The notes under the pieces: generated by a model | Database searches by the model: none | What the model was told of the DNA's origin: nothing | What the model saw: only the letters and a program-made list of their open reading frames with translations | Translations under genes and position numbers: made by a program | Shown here: positions 1-12,489 of the stretch, one piece after another | How the letters are laid out: every line of letters starts with the position of its first letter | Position numbering within the stretch: the first letter of the stretch is position 1 | Assembly: GCA_030765055.1 (NCBI GenBank) | Contig: JAUKNK010000057.1 | Span: 583,501 to 647,500 of the forward strand | DNA length: 64,000 nucleotides | Direction: 5' to 3' | Source: Mantis religiosa | Taxonomy: Eukaryota; Arthropoda; Insecta; Mantodea; Mantidae

Positions 1-55
1 GCCTCCGGTCCCTTCTCAGCTGTTGTTTGTTGTGCTTCCCGATAATTGGGTGACA
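1..55 (-). mobile_element. LTR terminus, cut by window edge
   Basis: Read on the minus strand, the segment begins TGTCACCC and is preceded by ATAT. These are the same terminal bases and flank as the solo LTR at 59362-59885. Both also share a CTCAGCTG block further in. It is therefore probably the 5' end of an LTR from the same family, running off the window. The rest of the element is not visible, so solo versus full-length status cannot be judged. Confidence 0.45.
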
Positions 56-514
56 ATATTGTACCATTATAAACTAGAAGTTGATAAAAAATATACAAAC
101 TTCCTACCTTGCGGCAAACGTGCATACCAGACTGGGCTCTTATTTGATTTGCGTTCTAATGGAGCTAGGAGCACACTTAACCTCAGGTGAATGGTTTTAG
201 GAAATGGATTTTGGTGGTTGTTGGTTACTCAGTTCTATTAATAACATTTTGGTTCATTGCAAAATTGTTTATTTTAATTCTTATTAAATTTGTTTAATCC
301 TGATTGACTTGTATTGGTGACCACCTGTTAGTACATTTTCTAATATAAATTCAGTTTACTTACCCTGGATTACTTGTTTAAAGTTACTTCCGCGCGGTTT
401 CTACTACTTCTTTCTACGGTGGCTACTTTGCTCTAATAAACTTCTAATGCTGCTTCCACTTACACTGGTTGCGCTATTCTTAACTTCCCTACATTTCAGA
501 CTTATAAATCTTCG

Positions 515-579
515 CTTCTCCTTACCGCCTGCGGTGCCGTATGTAGTAAAAGCGGGCGTTAAACACTACACTTCTCCTT
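515..579 (+). mobile_element. 5'-truncated SINE (family A) with target-site duplication
   Basis: Positions 524-570 are the last 47 bases of SINE family A, including GTAGTAAAAGCGGGCGTTAA. They are flanked by the direct repeat CTTCTCCTT at 515-523 and 571-579. The tRNA-like head is absent. A flanking duplication around a 3'-only fragment fits an insertion that terminated early during reverse transcription, not a later deletion. Confidence 0.8.
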
Positions 580-1800
580 CCTAACCCGCACGAACACGTC
601 CTTCCTGTCGTACTATCACCTTTTAAGTAAGATTTTATTACTTTGCGACTCAGTTCAAACCTTATTCTGATCTCCTCTCTAACTTTATCACATGACCAAA
701 ATAGCTCAGCCTTCTCAAATCTTACATTACTTTTGGTTTCTCATTTATTTCGAATTTTCGCATTTTTTTGCAAAACTCATTCAACTCATGGACGTTCAGG
801 CCACTCTGAGTTGGGGAACGCCTACCCTGAGTTGTTTGTAACGGTATACATCGTTACCAAATCAGCGAAGTAAATCTCTTTAGCATTCATGCCCCGCCGC
901 ATTTTGGAAACCCCTTTGTCCCAACAAATTCCTGGCTTGCGACTATTCTATAGTTCTCAGACATTGAACCTGTCCTTGCACAAAGAGAGTAACGGTGCTG
1001 CCTTCCTCTCTATCCGGAGTGTGCAGATTTTTACAAGAATATTGTCTCTTACTTTCCTGGAAGCTAGTAATATGCTATATTAAATTATATTCTTCCCATT
1101 TTATTCTTTAAGTTGACCACTATTTTAATCATTACTCTATCCTTTCTAATTTCATATTAATATAACTAAATTTGTATATTAGTTTGGCAAAGTATTTTCT
1201 TTAATTTATCTGATTTTTAATTATCGTGATTTCAATTAATTCTCCGCCTCCCAATCGCTGCCCGATACTGCGGTTACAACTTCCAATGAATTAACTTTAC
1301 ATAAGATACATTGTGAAAGTCTTTCCCTATTTTCTTGGAAAATATTATTTTTCTATTTATCTCTAATGATTTTATCAAAATGCCTAATGTTCAAGACAAA
1401 AAAAGAGAATGTACAACTGTAATATTGTAGAAATAGGCTCACATTCATTCAAAGCCAAATCTTGTTAAAAATGTAATACAAGTATATTTAATTAATGATT
1501 TTGAAGCCTATTCTCGTTCCAGTTCAATATAAAATACCTTTGTATCTTAAAAAGTTAATTGTATTCTTGTAAATTTGTAATAATAGCACTGCAGTTTAGA
1601 AAACAGCATGAGCTGACCACATTCTTAACATTTAACTACGTCCTTCTCATATCTACAGAAAAGTGCTTAATGAAACTGCTTCTTTTATTTTTTTATTTGG
1701 AGCAGACAGAATAATGAGTCTTAATGGTAGGACGGATTGAGAGAGTAATATGTTAAATGTCTGCAGCAGATGATCTGTTAGTTATAGTGATTGTCCGCCA
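580..1800. other. No gene recognised
   Basis: AT-rich sequence with short open frames at 643-873 and 889-1083 that show no family resemblance, no splice context and no paralogue elsewhere in the window. I see nothing supportable here. Confidence 0.4.
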
Positions 1801-1809
1801 GGAGAGAAA

Positions 1810-3312
1810 TTCCGGAACTGCCAACCGAATTGGAATCGCTGTCAAGAGATGGCAATTATTTACCAAGAAGACACAGCAATAAATAAACTCGAAACAGCCA
1901 TAAAGATAGCCACTTCTGCCTGTGTTCCCTTAAGACAACAACGGGCTATCAATGCTAGATTTCCCCACGACATTAAGATTCTCCAGCAAGCGCAAAACAA
2001 AGCCCGATGCAAATGGCAAAGAACAAGAAACATCCTACATCGCGCTAGAGATTTGGCTAACGCACGCGCTATAAATTACACACAAAATCAATGGTATAAC
2101 ACGCAGGAAAATTTAAATCCCCAACAAAACTCAACTTGGCGAATAGTTAAATGCCTTACGCAAACACGAACGAATATCCCTCCCCACCAAATTAATAATA
2201 CAATAGCCGAAACACCTCAGGCCAAGGATGAAGCTTTTGCGATCACCTTGGAGAATGTCTTTTCCGCCAATCCAATGATTGGGCAAGATGACTTCATAGC
2301 AGAAGTCGAAAACGAAGTTAGAGACTTAGGTCAAAGACCGACTCACAATAAGTTGCGCTAGACAAACCCAGGCGAAATAGTCTGGATCATACGGCATCTA
2401 CCAAACAGAAAAGCTCCTGGGCCAGACAAAATACCAAATGTGGTATAAAGAAGCTACCGTCAAGAGCACTAAAGCTCTTAGCAAACATTTTTAACTTCAC
2501 ACTCGAAAGTGGAAGATTTCCTGCATGCTGGAAAGAAGCCAAAATACTCCTGTTCCCCAAAGCAAATGAAAATATAGCACTTCCAGTCAACTACAGGCCA
2601 ATCAGCCTATTAAACACAATAAGCAGAGTACACTAGAACCATGGTTCTCCAAGTGGAGAATTAAAGTAAATGCACGAAAGACGCAAGCTATAATCTTCAC
2701 GAAAAGACTCCTGCATAGGAAAAACAAGCGTGCCCTTCAGCCGTTAATATATCAAGGCGAAGGAATCGACTGGAAGGGCCAAGTGACCTATTTAGGCCTT
2801 GTAATGGACCATGGACTCACCTGGGGCAAACACATTACTACGATCAAAGCCAAGGCCAATGGCCAGCTAAATAAATTATTTCCAATATTTAATATTAACA
2901 GCCAGCTTAAAGTACATATGTGCGTACCCTATATAAGACACTGATAAGGCCCATTATCTCGTATGCAGCCCCCGTGTGGGGATACGCTGCAAAACCTCAC
3001 TTACACAAATTGCAAACTCTACAAAACCGAATAATCCGAATAACTGCAAAGCAACCGCCGGTAGCACCGGCCAATCTGTTGCACAACGAACTCAGACTAC
3101 ACTCAATTGAGGAATTTATCAAAAGACTCAGCTTCAACCTCTATAAGCGCAAAGATAAAAACACTAACGCACTAACACAGCAACTAGGCAATTACGAAAC
3201 CGAATACAATAAACACAAAAGACCGCTGTCCATATTTGATAAGACCATAGGGATGGGAGACCCAGATATAGACATCCAAGAGTATCTTAACACTCTCGTA
3301 AGACTTCCATAG
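1810..3312 (+). pseudogene. Jockey-like non-LTR retrotransposon ORF2 remnant
   Basis: This is the post-endonuclease linker and reverse transcriptase region of a LINE. The open piece 1849-2361 matches the linker ahead of RT in jockey-type ORF2 proteins. At about 2390 the frame reads NRKAPGPDKIPN (RT motif 1). After a frame change it continues through ESGRFPACWKEAK and NYRPISLLNTISR near 2490-2625. The frame then jumps at about 2630 to KVNARKTQAIIFTK and VTYLGLVMDHGLTWGKHI, so the catalytic core with the FADD-type motif is missing. The C-terminal piece 2920-3312 contains LIRPIISYAAPVWGYAA and LQTLQNRIIRI, typical of the region after the thumb. Several stops and frameshifts make it non-functional. 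Confidence 0.85.
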
Positions 3313-4205
3313 AAGTAGTAAGATTACCCATGTCTGCACACCACTCCTTGACATTTGGCAGTTCCACAAGTCCTTGCTCTTAATCAAGGCGGCTCTAGTG
3401 GGGAGGCGACCACTCCCCCCATATTTACACGACAATCGCTATGAACAATGGTTATGATCAATCCAATGCGAACAAATTCAACTTAGAATTAACCTCATAC
3501 TAGACGCAGCTTACGCGCAGAACTAACAATCATACATATATACACACTAACCTTACATGTAAAGATAATGCATGACTAACGCTATCTTAGCCACCACCAC
3601 TAACCTTAATGACACGTTCTACCCTCTCGGGGTACACAATACATTAACTAAGAACTAAAAACTAATGCAAGTAAAGTAGTATAACTCACACATGACCATT
3701 TCCTCTATCATTGAGGATGCAACCACTACGTTACGACGGTGTTTCCCATTGGAAATGACACTACACCTAACTACATCCCTCACCACGAATCCGCGAGGGC
3801 ATATTCAGGGCTTCGGTCATGCTTATGTCCTAGCACCCAACCTCGGTTAGGCCATACGGCCAACCTGTACACGATCTCCATGTATCCGCAGGTGCTTATA
3901 GTGGTATTGCTGGAATTCCTCTCCTGCCTTCTCTCCGGTGGAGTTTCTTTAGTGAGTAGTACCTTCAAGTGAAGCTCACACGCCCAGCTGCACCATCCCA
4001 GTACTTTCGGGGTCAGTCCATGAATGTTTCCTCCACTTGAAAAAAAATAGTTTTTCCATGATTCTGTTATTTAAATCCTTCTCCATATGCTTTTGTCATA
4101 ATATCATTTCATTGGGAAGTACATCTCACAAATGTACGAGAGGTATACAGTTTTAACACAGCGGTCGTTTGTCAGAGAATTTTCAAAATATCTCTTTAGG
4201 GGCAG
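3313..4205 (+). other. Probable LINE 3' flank, then unassigned sequence
   Basis: This follows directly after the ORF2 stop and has no coding signal. The first few hundred bases are probably the 3' untranslated region of the LINE. No poly-A tail or target duplication was found to fix its end. Open frames on either strand here have no recognisable content. Confidence 0.35.
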
Positions 4206-4554
4206 CATTGGTTCCTATAGCAACATAGAAAGAATGGAGCAAGGAATTATCTGCAATTGGCGTTCTTCTGCATCAGAACTCCATAGAAGGAAGATGTGTA
4301 TTTGAGTCTCTCCGAGCATGTGCGGAAACAATTTTGTGTATATGCATTTAAGATGCATTAATTAGTGTAAGTGTAAGAGAAGAATCGTTAATGTAAAGGT
4401 CGATCACCGTTTCTTAAAGGACAGCACTTCACGTCATTTAAATTTGTATCAAAGTTTGGTAAATTTTCAGAAGAATGAAATATTCGACTTTGAAAAAAAG
4501 ATAAGCATTTGGTTATTCTAAATGCAGTAATAATTTTTCCTCTACTCCACGACC

Positions 4555-5860
4555 ATGCACAGAGATAAGATCTCTAATGCCAGGGATGTTGCCGAGGAAC
4601 CTAAAGGTTTACACTACAAGATGCTCACAAAGGTGACAAACAAATCATCACATCATCCATCCCACATTATTTACAGCATTCCCATTGCAAATGATCGCCA
4701 CAATGAGGGCTTCTTGAACGACATCTTCAGTATTCTGTTTTGCCTTATTATATCGTTGCAATGCTATTTGAAAAGAAATGCAATAAACATGTACATTGTT
4801 ACTGTTGATAAAGTTATATGCTGTTTAGATGGCTTTCCGTAAAATATTAGAAGGCACAATATTAAACACATTAGCTAAAATATAATAAAAATAGAGTGTA
4901 CCCTACAATTTGTCTCAAGTCTACGTAAAAAGAACAAACATATTTTAAAATACATCTTGTCATTAGTTATGTTCAGATACAACAAGCCATCAGCTATTAC
5001 TTCTGTTCCCCCTGAATAAGTAGTTATCAAAATAATTTTGGCATGTTTTCTCAAACAGAAAGGAGCGTTGCATTTCCCAAAACTATTATTTGCCATCAAC
5101 CAGAAGGAAGCTCATGGGGACAAACCAGAGATGAATGAGTAGCATGAACTACAATTTTCAAAACAAAGGAGTCATAAACTAACAATACTTGTGATTTTTA
5201 ATAGCAAAACTCAAGTTTTGTTCAACAGAAATGCGGTATCTGATCAATATCATACTTAGAATAAGGAATATCTTGAGAAATATTGTAACAGTGCCTCTAT
5301 TGAACATTTGTATCAGCTGTAAGAAAAAACCTCAGGATAAAACTGCACCTGAAAGCTATCTCGATAATGTTACTATGCATCCCACTGTAGTGATGAACCC
5401 ATTTGCCTACCCAATGTGACAATTTTTTGTTGTTTCAACCAAGCAACAGGGTCAAATTTATTCACATGTACTCTACTCGCCTTCCTGAACGAATGTGAAC
5501 ATGACGCTATGGTGCATCTATTAAGTGTGAAGTAAACAAACCACTTGTGTGAGTTCTCTGTCAAAGTAACAAAAGCCTGGAATACAACGAATAATGAAAC
5601 CGCATTGAAGTGATAATTCTAGTACTAATAATAATGTGATGATAATAAACACTATGATACAAACTCCTGAGACCAAACCACACATTACCTGGATAAGAAC
5701 TGCCCATTCCCTCTATAATAAGAACTGCTTCCTTGAAACACGACAAGTAGTGCTCTGGTAACATACTCTGTTCATCTCCATTTCATAACCTCATAAATCA
5801 AATTATTGGGTAGGAAACATGATAATGAATATTTAACACATTATTGTGTGCTTCTACTGC
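4555..5860. other. Non-coding downstream flank of left zinc-finger gene
   Basis: Short open frames occur on both strands, but homology to the right arm is preserved at nucleotide level without a shared reading frame. Examples are 4620-4800 against 60420-60660 and 5230-5420 against 58837-59000. I infer conserved non-coding or UTR-like sequence shared by the paralogues and call no gene. Confidence 0.45.
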
Positions 5861-5933
5861 CATGAATCAAACTATTTATTTTCAAAAGTGACGAACGACT
5901 AAAGCTCTTATCACAAACTTTACATTGGTGTGC
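5838..5933 (-). pseudogene. Extra C2H2 finger after the stop codon of the left gene
   Basis: Directly after the TAG of the finger exon the minus strand continues in frame with AHQCKVCDKSFSRSS and LLKINSLIH. This is a fourteenth finger whose first histidine is asparagine. The stop lies where the linker lysine codon AAG should be (GTAAGTAG instead of GTAAGAAG). The array therefore once extended further, or is still extended by some alternative transcript. Confidence 0.8.
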
Positions 5934-7371
5934 CTACTTACGTTCATGAACCAAATTATGTGTTTTCAAGGTTGACAATCGAGTAAAGCCCTTATCACAA
6001 ACTTTACATTGATGTGGCTTTGTACTTTCATGAACTAAGTTATGTGTTTTCAAATCTGACAACCGAGTAAAGCTCTTATCATAAACTTTACATAGATGTG
6101 GCTTCTTGCCTTCATGAATTAAACTATGCTTTTTCAGATGTGACAATTGGGTAAACCTCTTATCACAGACTTTACATTGGTATGACTTCTGACCTTCATG
6201 AATTAAATTATGCCTTTTCAGAACTGACAACCGAGTAAACATCTTATCACAAACTTTACATTTATGTGGCTTTGTACTTTGATGAACTAAATTATGTGTT
6301 TTCAAAGTTGACAACTGAGTAAAACTCTTATCACATACTTTACACACATGTGGCTTCTTACCTTCATGAATTAAATTATGTATTTTCAAATCTGACAGCT
6401 GAGTAAAGCTCTTATCACAAACTTTACATTGGTGTGGCTTTGTACTTTTATGAATGAAAGTATGTGTTTTCAAAGTTGACAACTGAGTAAAGCTCTTATC
6501 ACAAACTTTACATTGATGTGGTTTCTTACCTTCATGAATTAAATTATGTGTTTTCAAAGTTGACAACTGAGTAAAGCTCTTATCACATACTTTACATAGA
6601 TGTGGCTTCTTACCTTCATGAATTAAATTATGTATTTTCAAGTCTAACAGCTTAGTAAAGCTCTTATCACAAACTTTAGACTGGTGTGGCTTTGTACTTT
6701 CATGAACGAAAGTATGAGTTTTCAAAGTTGACAACTGAGTAAAGCTCTTATGACAAACTTTACACTGATGTGGCTTCTTACCTTCATGAATTAAATTATG
6801 TATTTTCAGATCTGACAGCTGAGTAAAGCTCTTAGGACAAACTTTACACTGGTGTGGCTTTGTACTTTCATGAATGAAAGAATGAGTTTTCAAAGTTGAC
6901 AACTGAGTAAAGCTCTTATCACAAACTTTACATTGATGTGGCTTCTTACCTTCATGAATTAAATTATGTATTTTCAAACTTGACAACCGAGTAAAGCTCT
7001 TATCACAAACATTACACTGATGTGGTTTCTTACCAGCATTAATAATGGTATGTGTTTTCAAATTCGATACAGATTTAGAGCTGTTCTCACTCATGCTACA
7101 CCGTTGTGTTGTTTTGCTCCTATCACTTAAATTACTGTGTTCTAAGTATAAAGGTTCTATATAAGTGTTTGCCCCATCACTACATTTATCATATTGATCA
7201 GAATGTATGCATTCCTTTGCAGTTAGTACATCACATGTAACATCATATTTTTGATACTCATATTCAAGACGATCGATTCCATTACAGAAGATTGTGTTTC
7301 TTGTTGGGACTTCAGGACAGAACAATGGAGACTTGTCAAGAGTCGTGACAGCAACTGTTTCTGGGTATAAT
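5934..7371 (-). CDS. Finger-array exon of left zinc-finger gene
   Basis: Last coding exon. It starts after ACATTTCAG with A-TTA-TAC-CCA and completes an AGA arginine codon begun by AG of the micro-exon. A linker of roughly 115 residues contains a degenerate finger (CSMSENSSKSVSNLKTH) and is followed by 13 fingers. Linkers alternate between EGKKPH and xSTKPH over most of the array, giving a 168-bp two-finger period. The right paralogue does not show this. It ends at TAG inside what would be the next linker. Confidence 0.9.
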
Positions 7372-10300
7372 CTGAAATGTTGCACAACTTAGTATCATTT
7401 AGTATCATTTTTAAATTGTAAGACATAAGTGATAAGTGATTATTGGAGAGAACTTACTAATAATGAATCTACCTATAATTATTTTAAATTAATCCGAAAA
7501 TGTACAGCCCAGTACTGTAACATTTGTTCTGCTCTAGATTGTGGTGAAGAAAGAGCAAGTAAACAACTCCATTATCAGTTAATGCCCACAGCAAAGTGAT
7601 CAACTATACCATTCAAAGATTCGATTATTCTATCACAGCAATGGTACTTCAGGTGTCATGCAAAGCGAAGGCAAAGGCACAGCAAATCAAAGGAAAGTTA
7701 AATATAAGTTAATGGAAAGTAATAATTCTAAAGTGAAATACAGCCTTTGAAAGGGTGCTAATGACCAGCGAGTTGAGTGCCACTAAATTTTAATCACTAT
7801 CTTCAAGTGTCACAAAACACTGCACTGATTTGCCTTTGCTGTCAGCTATCAATAGCCAGTGAAGGAAGTTTTGAATACTGGTTAAGCTGAAAAAGTGTAA
7901 CTGAGAGGTTCTCACATTACATTCTTGTTCTTTTGTGGAAGAAATAAAGATATGAAAGAAGAGAATTTTGACAGACATAGTCAACTGAAAAATTCAACGT
8001 CATAGCCAGGATTTGAACACGGATCTCCCAGTCTGTCAGTTGCTGTAACTATTGAGTTATAGCATTAATGCTATCATGATATTAATTCTCAAATTGACTC
8101 GCATTATATATATATGAGATAACTCCTTAATGGCGACTTATAACACATAAGAACCTAAGTCCAGGCTTTATAGTCAACCACTATTATTTGTCAGACTGAG
8201 TGAACCTATCCAGAATTTGGCCTACACACGGCTGGTGTGACAGAACAATTTAACTAACATTTAGATCTAATAGCAGCATAGCATCCACTCTGCCATCTAA
8301 TGTGATTTCCTATCTGCCTCCCATTGATCCTCCCATAGCGCTAGTTCTCTACTCTTGTTAAGTATTGAACCGTACTTTCTGTTTCTCTACAATAATTCAC
8401 ATATTCCTATTGTGCTTCTTAATTACATTGATCCCATTCTTATCCAAGACATTCCTTCCCCGTCCTATCTTTTGCATAGTTTTACGTATTCCCTTTTAGA
8501 TCACAATAAAATTTAAAGATTCTTCTATTTTCTAGCCTTCTGCATAACTGTCTTTCTATATCTTCCATTGTGGTTGTAATTATTTTCCATAAAATGTCTT
8601 CTTTTCTATTTTCTATATTCCATTTATCCTGAATTCATATTTCTTCCATAGCTCTTTTTACTACTGTCCTCTATCTATTCCTGTTCCCTACTTTCTTTTG
8701 TCAATTTATGTAGACGTCTAGGATTTTGTCTTGTCTTTTGACAAGTATTTATAGCAAACTCTCAGGAGTTTTTCAAATATTATACCTGCGAATCAGGTTT
8801 TTCCTAATTCCACTAAGGAGCTGATATCTTTACTATTACTTACTTTTGACATTCTACAGCAGAGACAAGGATATACCAACGTTTGGTTCAAAAGTTGAAT
8901 AAAGGAAAGGTGAATCTTAGATATAAGACTAAACTGACCCTCTTTAGCCTCAACTGGTTACTTTTATCTCTCTTGTACTATTAATTACTAAATACTTAGT
9001 GTTATATGAAAACAGAAAGGTTTTGCCACATATCTTGTGGTAGGTAAAAGCAGCTTATAAAATGTTGAAACAATAGTAACATTTTCATAGTGTTTGATTA
9101 TGAGCTGAAATTTAAATTCAATATCCTCTCTATGATAAAAGAAAGTGGATCCTATAAGCAAACATTCTGCACATTGTTGAAATCACACAGAATTCAAATA
9201 AACTGTTTAGTGGAGAAAGGAACTACGTCATTTTTTTAACTTTCTAGGATAGACAAAAAACGTTTGGTTAAAGTTCTGTTTTATGTACTCCTTATTACAG
9301 TACAGTAGATATATCTAAATGCACCCAATTAATTCCTACTAATTACTGAAAAAACTGATTTTGAAAAAAATTCACTTAGTTTCTTTCTGTACTTGATAAG
9401 TTTAGCAGTTTAATGTCCTTATTTACTTAAAAAATATAGTTTTTTACTACAATATTGATTTTCAACATACTGAATACCATAATATTTGAACTGCATAAAA
9501 CACAAAATGAAAAAGCACATTAACTTTTGTAGTGCATTCAGATATTCCGTAATTTATAAATTACTGTTATTTGGGTCATTTAGATGTCCTCCATGTTCTG
9601 AATGCCACTCCCAGTTTTGGATATGCTGGCTCCAGGTTCATGAGAACAATTGTACGCATTGGCAGCAAATAGAATGCATCTGTCAGACAACTATTAATAA
9701 ATTGATGTGTTGCTATTATTCCAAATATATTCCTTAAACTGCGAAATAGCAAATGATTCTTTCTTATTCCTTGGAATATCCTTACGTGCTGTTTCCATAG
9801 AAATAAAATTTTAGTAAAATTTTGGTAACTACTTGTTAATATTTGTAATTAGTATTCCAAAGTGTATGCAATATAATGCTGAAGATATGCACTAATGGAG
9901 TATCAAATGGTGCTAATAAGCTGCATTATAAGGAATCTTTTACTGCACTTAACCTAAGCCAGCAGCAGGAAATACTTTCTGTGACCTAAGTCCTAATTAA
10001 ATATATTGAATATACAATGTTGTACTCACTCCTTTTTGCAAATCTGACAGAACACCACACCATTATTGTAGCTCAGACATGAATAATCCCATATCCATAG
10101 CTTATGTCAATGGTATTTTAGAAATTATTTGCTTCAGCATTTTGTCAATGTTACATGAACCACAAGAAAGTAAGGACCTGAAAGTACATTTGCTCTTGCA
10201 TAGTCAGGATGCACTGAACTGGATTGCTCTAGCACTAAGGGAGTTAAAGCGGAAACAATCATGAAGTGCTTCAAAACAACGAGATGATGAAAAGGATGCT

Positions 10301-12286
10301 CTTGCACTCACTGAAGCTGAAGAAAATGCAGACAAAGTAATGACTTAATTAAAATGTGGAACACTTCATGTAGTCTGAAGTGCTGCGTTAGAAATGATTA
10401 ACTCCTGTAAAGCAAAGTAACTTTAACTTTGCCAACAGATCTAATAAAAATCCATAATGAAGATGACAAGAAACAGAATGATGTGCAGAATTAACATACA
10501 AGAAGCAAACACATGTATAAATAAAATCATGGATCGACAATGTACACCAGTTCTCCAAAAATGTTGAAACTATCTTAAAGTGTAAAAAATTTGCATAGGG
10601 AAAAACAAATGTGACCAGAAATTTTAAACACACCTTTCTCCATGTAGCAGAAACAGCTAGTAACATATAAAGCAATCAAAGATAGGAACAACAACACAAA
10701 AATTGCATAATGTAAGCTACAACACATGTTCTTATATGACGTTACTGCTAGTATGATATTGTAGTACTTTATAGCACAAAATACCTGAAAATAAGTGAAC
10801 ATTTACAGAACAGCTTTTAAGGTATATAGTTTCGTATATGCATTATTACAAATATATTTTGTTGTATTTTGTAGACCGAAACATGTTCAGTATGGGAATT
10901 TCTTTTGTCCCATATGATTTTGCTTAGAGCAAGTTCTACAGTATATGTATTTGTATAAGTTCAAGAGCTCGATGACACATGTACTAAAACATAAATGCTG
11001 GAGTAAACATAAGGCTTATAATTGAAAAGAGTAAGGACTTACCTTGAGCATTTTATTGGAGGAACGAACACATCCTGTAACACAATAATTCAAATGTATT
11101 ACTTTCACACAAATATCTACACAGTGTTAAATGTCCTGCTAAGATATTTACAAGATATGTAGAGACAGTATTTGATATTTGATCTTGCAATAATGGGTAC
11201 GAAAACCAAGTGGAGAAAGTATTTGTTTGGTTTAGAGAACACAGAACTAGAAACAGAAATGTTTAATAAATCAGAATATATGATTAAAATGGTCAAGCAC
11301 TTACAGATACTAAGACTGGAACACAGACAGGAAAGAAAGGTTTACATGTTAGATTCATTTATACCAATAACACATTTGGTCATGTCATCAGTGAAATAGC
11401 TAGTAGATTCCTCACTACAACCTGTACCTAGATTAATGATGATAATAATAAAGCAGTAAATGCAAATTGCTTTTAGTATACAGTTCTTCTCAAAAATGCA
11501 ATCATATCTGAACATACTTAAACATAGATACTGTATTGTATTTAAAATGCAAAAAACTGGAAGAGTGTCATTTGCCATTCTTTTTGTATACAAACTTGTA
11601 TGAAATGATATCCAAGATATCTATAAGGTTTTGGTTCCTACTCCAGGAGCTTATAGCTATGAGAGTCAGCTGATATGCCCTGGGCATATGTTTAAAGGTT
11701 TGTGACTGAGTCGACTGTTGTCTTTGAATCAGCGACCTCAGTTTACTCTTTATTTAAGCACAAAAGATTATAATATTCTGCAATAGTACACAATATATTG
11801 GTGACATTATTACAAAACATTGCTCAGTCTAACTCAGCAGGTTTCTACATGACTTACCTTAGTATTACCACCATTTGATGAAGTTTCTGTTTCCAGCCAC
11901 CAAGGTTCTTCTTTAATTTCTATTTTACTATCAATTTCGTGAATACTGTTGTATTTCTTATCAATCATTGCAGGATCCTCTAGAAGAAATTCTCCCTCAT
12001 TCTGTGAACCAAGGTCTGAAAATAGAGTCTGTTGTTCAATTTCTGATTTCCCATTTTTGTCGCAGTTGTTGCTCCATGTAGCAGTTTCGCTCTTAAACTG
12101 CTTGACAAGATCTTGGATAAAAGGAGTCTCTGTTTTAATTTCTGTTTTGACGGTTATCTCACAATCAGTGACACCATCAATGTTTGTGTTTGCTGTAACA
12201 ACTTTGTGAAAGAACTCTCTCTCGTTCTGTGAGGCTCTGTCGTCTTCAAGGGGAGTCTCTTCTTTGATTTCTATTTTCTCATCCAT
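5934..12286 (-). CDS. C2H2 zinc-finger protein, left paralogue (three coding exons)
   Basis: Predicted nuclear DNA-binding protein of about 632 aa. Coding exon 1 is 12286-11858 (143 codons, phase 0, donor AAG|GTAAGT). A 32-nt micro-exon is 11074-11043 (acceptor TTACAG, donor AAG|GTAAGT). The finger exon is 7371-5934 (acceptor TTTCAG). Joining them keeps one open frame across both junctions. Residues 1-143 are acidic with psi-K-x-E motifs at 7-10, 46-49, 50-53, 64-67 and 124-127. The array from about residue 270 holds 13 C2H2 fingers of the form CxVCDKSFTxLSxLKxH, with 28-residue spacing and HEGKKPH or HESTKPH linkers. Finger 5 has its first Cys replaced by Ser and finger 12 has its second Cys replaced by Tyr. 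The -1, 3 and 6 helix positions vary most. Known family: poly-C2H2 DNA-binding proteins; the target is unknown. The paralogue at 49.2-57.9 kb has identical exon structure, which strongly supports the model. Confidence 0.85.
7372..11042 (-). other. Intron 2 of left zinc-finger gene
   Basis: GT-AG intron of about 3.7 kb between micro-exon and finger exon. The matching right-arm intron, 54077-56617, is about 2.5 kb. It contains a SINE family C copy at about 7980-8250, otherwise AT-rich sequence without genes. Short open frames at 9486-9737, 10079-10264 and 10388-10802 are not conserved in the right arm. Confidence 0.75.
7980..8250 (-). mobile_element. tRNA-derived SINE (family C), left-arm copy
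   Basis: The minus strand contains a decayed tRNA-like head with a B box (GTTCAAATCC) and acceptor half CTATGAC near 8000-8066. Its body is shared with 55890-56180, at the homologous place and relative orientation in the right arm. It also matches the copy at 17030-17305. The same insertion in both arms means it predates the duplication. Confidence 0.65.
11043..11074 (-). CDS. 32-nt micro-exon of left zinc-finger gene
   Basis: Bounded by TTACAG and AAG|GTAAGT on the minus strand. It encodes DVFVPPIKCS plus the first two bases of an arginine codon. The right arm has an exon of exactly 32 nt at 54045-54076 encoding DVALLPVKSS with the same phase and splice sites. Conservation of length, phase and boundaries in two diverged copies is the main evidence that it is real. 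Confidence 0.85.
11075..11857 (-). other. Intron 1 of left zinc-finger gene
   Basis: GT-AG intron of about 0.78 kb. The homologous right-arm intron is about 4.5 kb because mobile elements inserted there. It contains no gene. Confidence 0.75.
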
Positions 12287-12334
12287 GTCAAACAGCTGTC
12301 GAATTGTATGTTGCTGTTATTTCCAGAAATAAAT
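11858..12334 (-). CDS. First coding exon of left zinc-finger gene, with 5' UTR
   Basis: On the minus strand the exon begins after CCTTCACAG at 12334, has 48 bases of leader, and starts at ATG 12286. The 3' splice site upstream of the ATG is conserved in all three copies in the window, which implies an unseen upstream non-coding exon. The product is acidic and Lys/Glu rich (KIEIKEE at both ends of the exon). It has about 35 residues, around residues 86-120, that are missing in the right paralogue but partly present in the decayed third copy. The right gene therefore probably lost them. Confidence 0.85.
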
Positions 12335-12489
12335 CTGTGAAGGAAAAATCATATATCATAAACCAAAAACTATAAGTAAATTTAGCCATCAGCTTCATGA
12401 ATCTATCAATAAGTGTTCAAACCACACTAAATACCACTGTTCTCTTATCATACAAACAACTTCTTGAAAACTTGAACCAGACTTAAGAA

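Larger units (their letters stand above)
4210..12485 (-). repeat. Left arm of large inverted duplication
   Basis: This stretch matches the reverse complement of about 49025-61030 in collinear blocks. Examples: 4210-4330 with 60905-61030 (CAACATAGAAA and the AGAGACTCAAATACACAT block); 4540-4660 with 60640-60770; 5230-5560 with 58700-59000; the finger exon; 7390-7640 with 56340-56610; 8960-9030 with 54940-55030; 10260-10320 with 54340-54430; 11340-11600 with 53530-53800; 12400-12485 with 49025-49110. Non-coding blocks are clearly diverged while exons are better preserved, so the duplication is old. The arm contains one zinc-finger gene, a SINE and no other recognisable gene. Confidence 0.9.

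Noticed and set aside
5934..7060. Regular 84-bp spacing resembling a CRISPR-like or satellite array
   Set aside because: Units encode C2H2 fingers in one frame with variation at DNA-contact positions; this is a eukaryotic coding tandem repeat.
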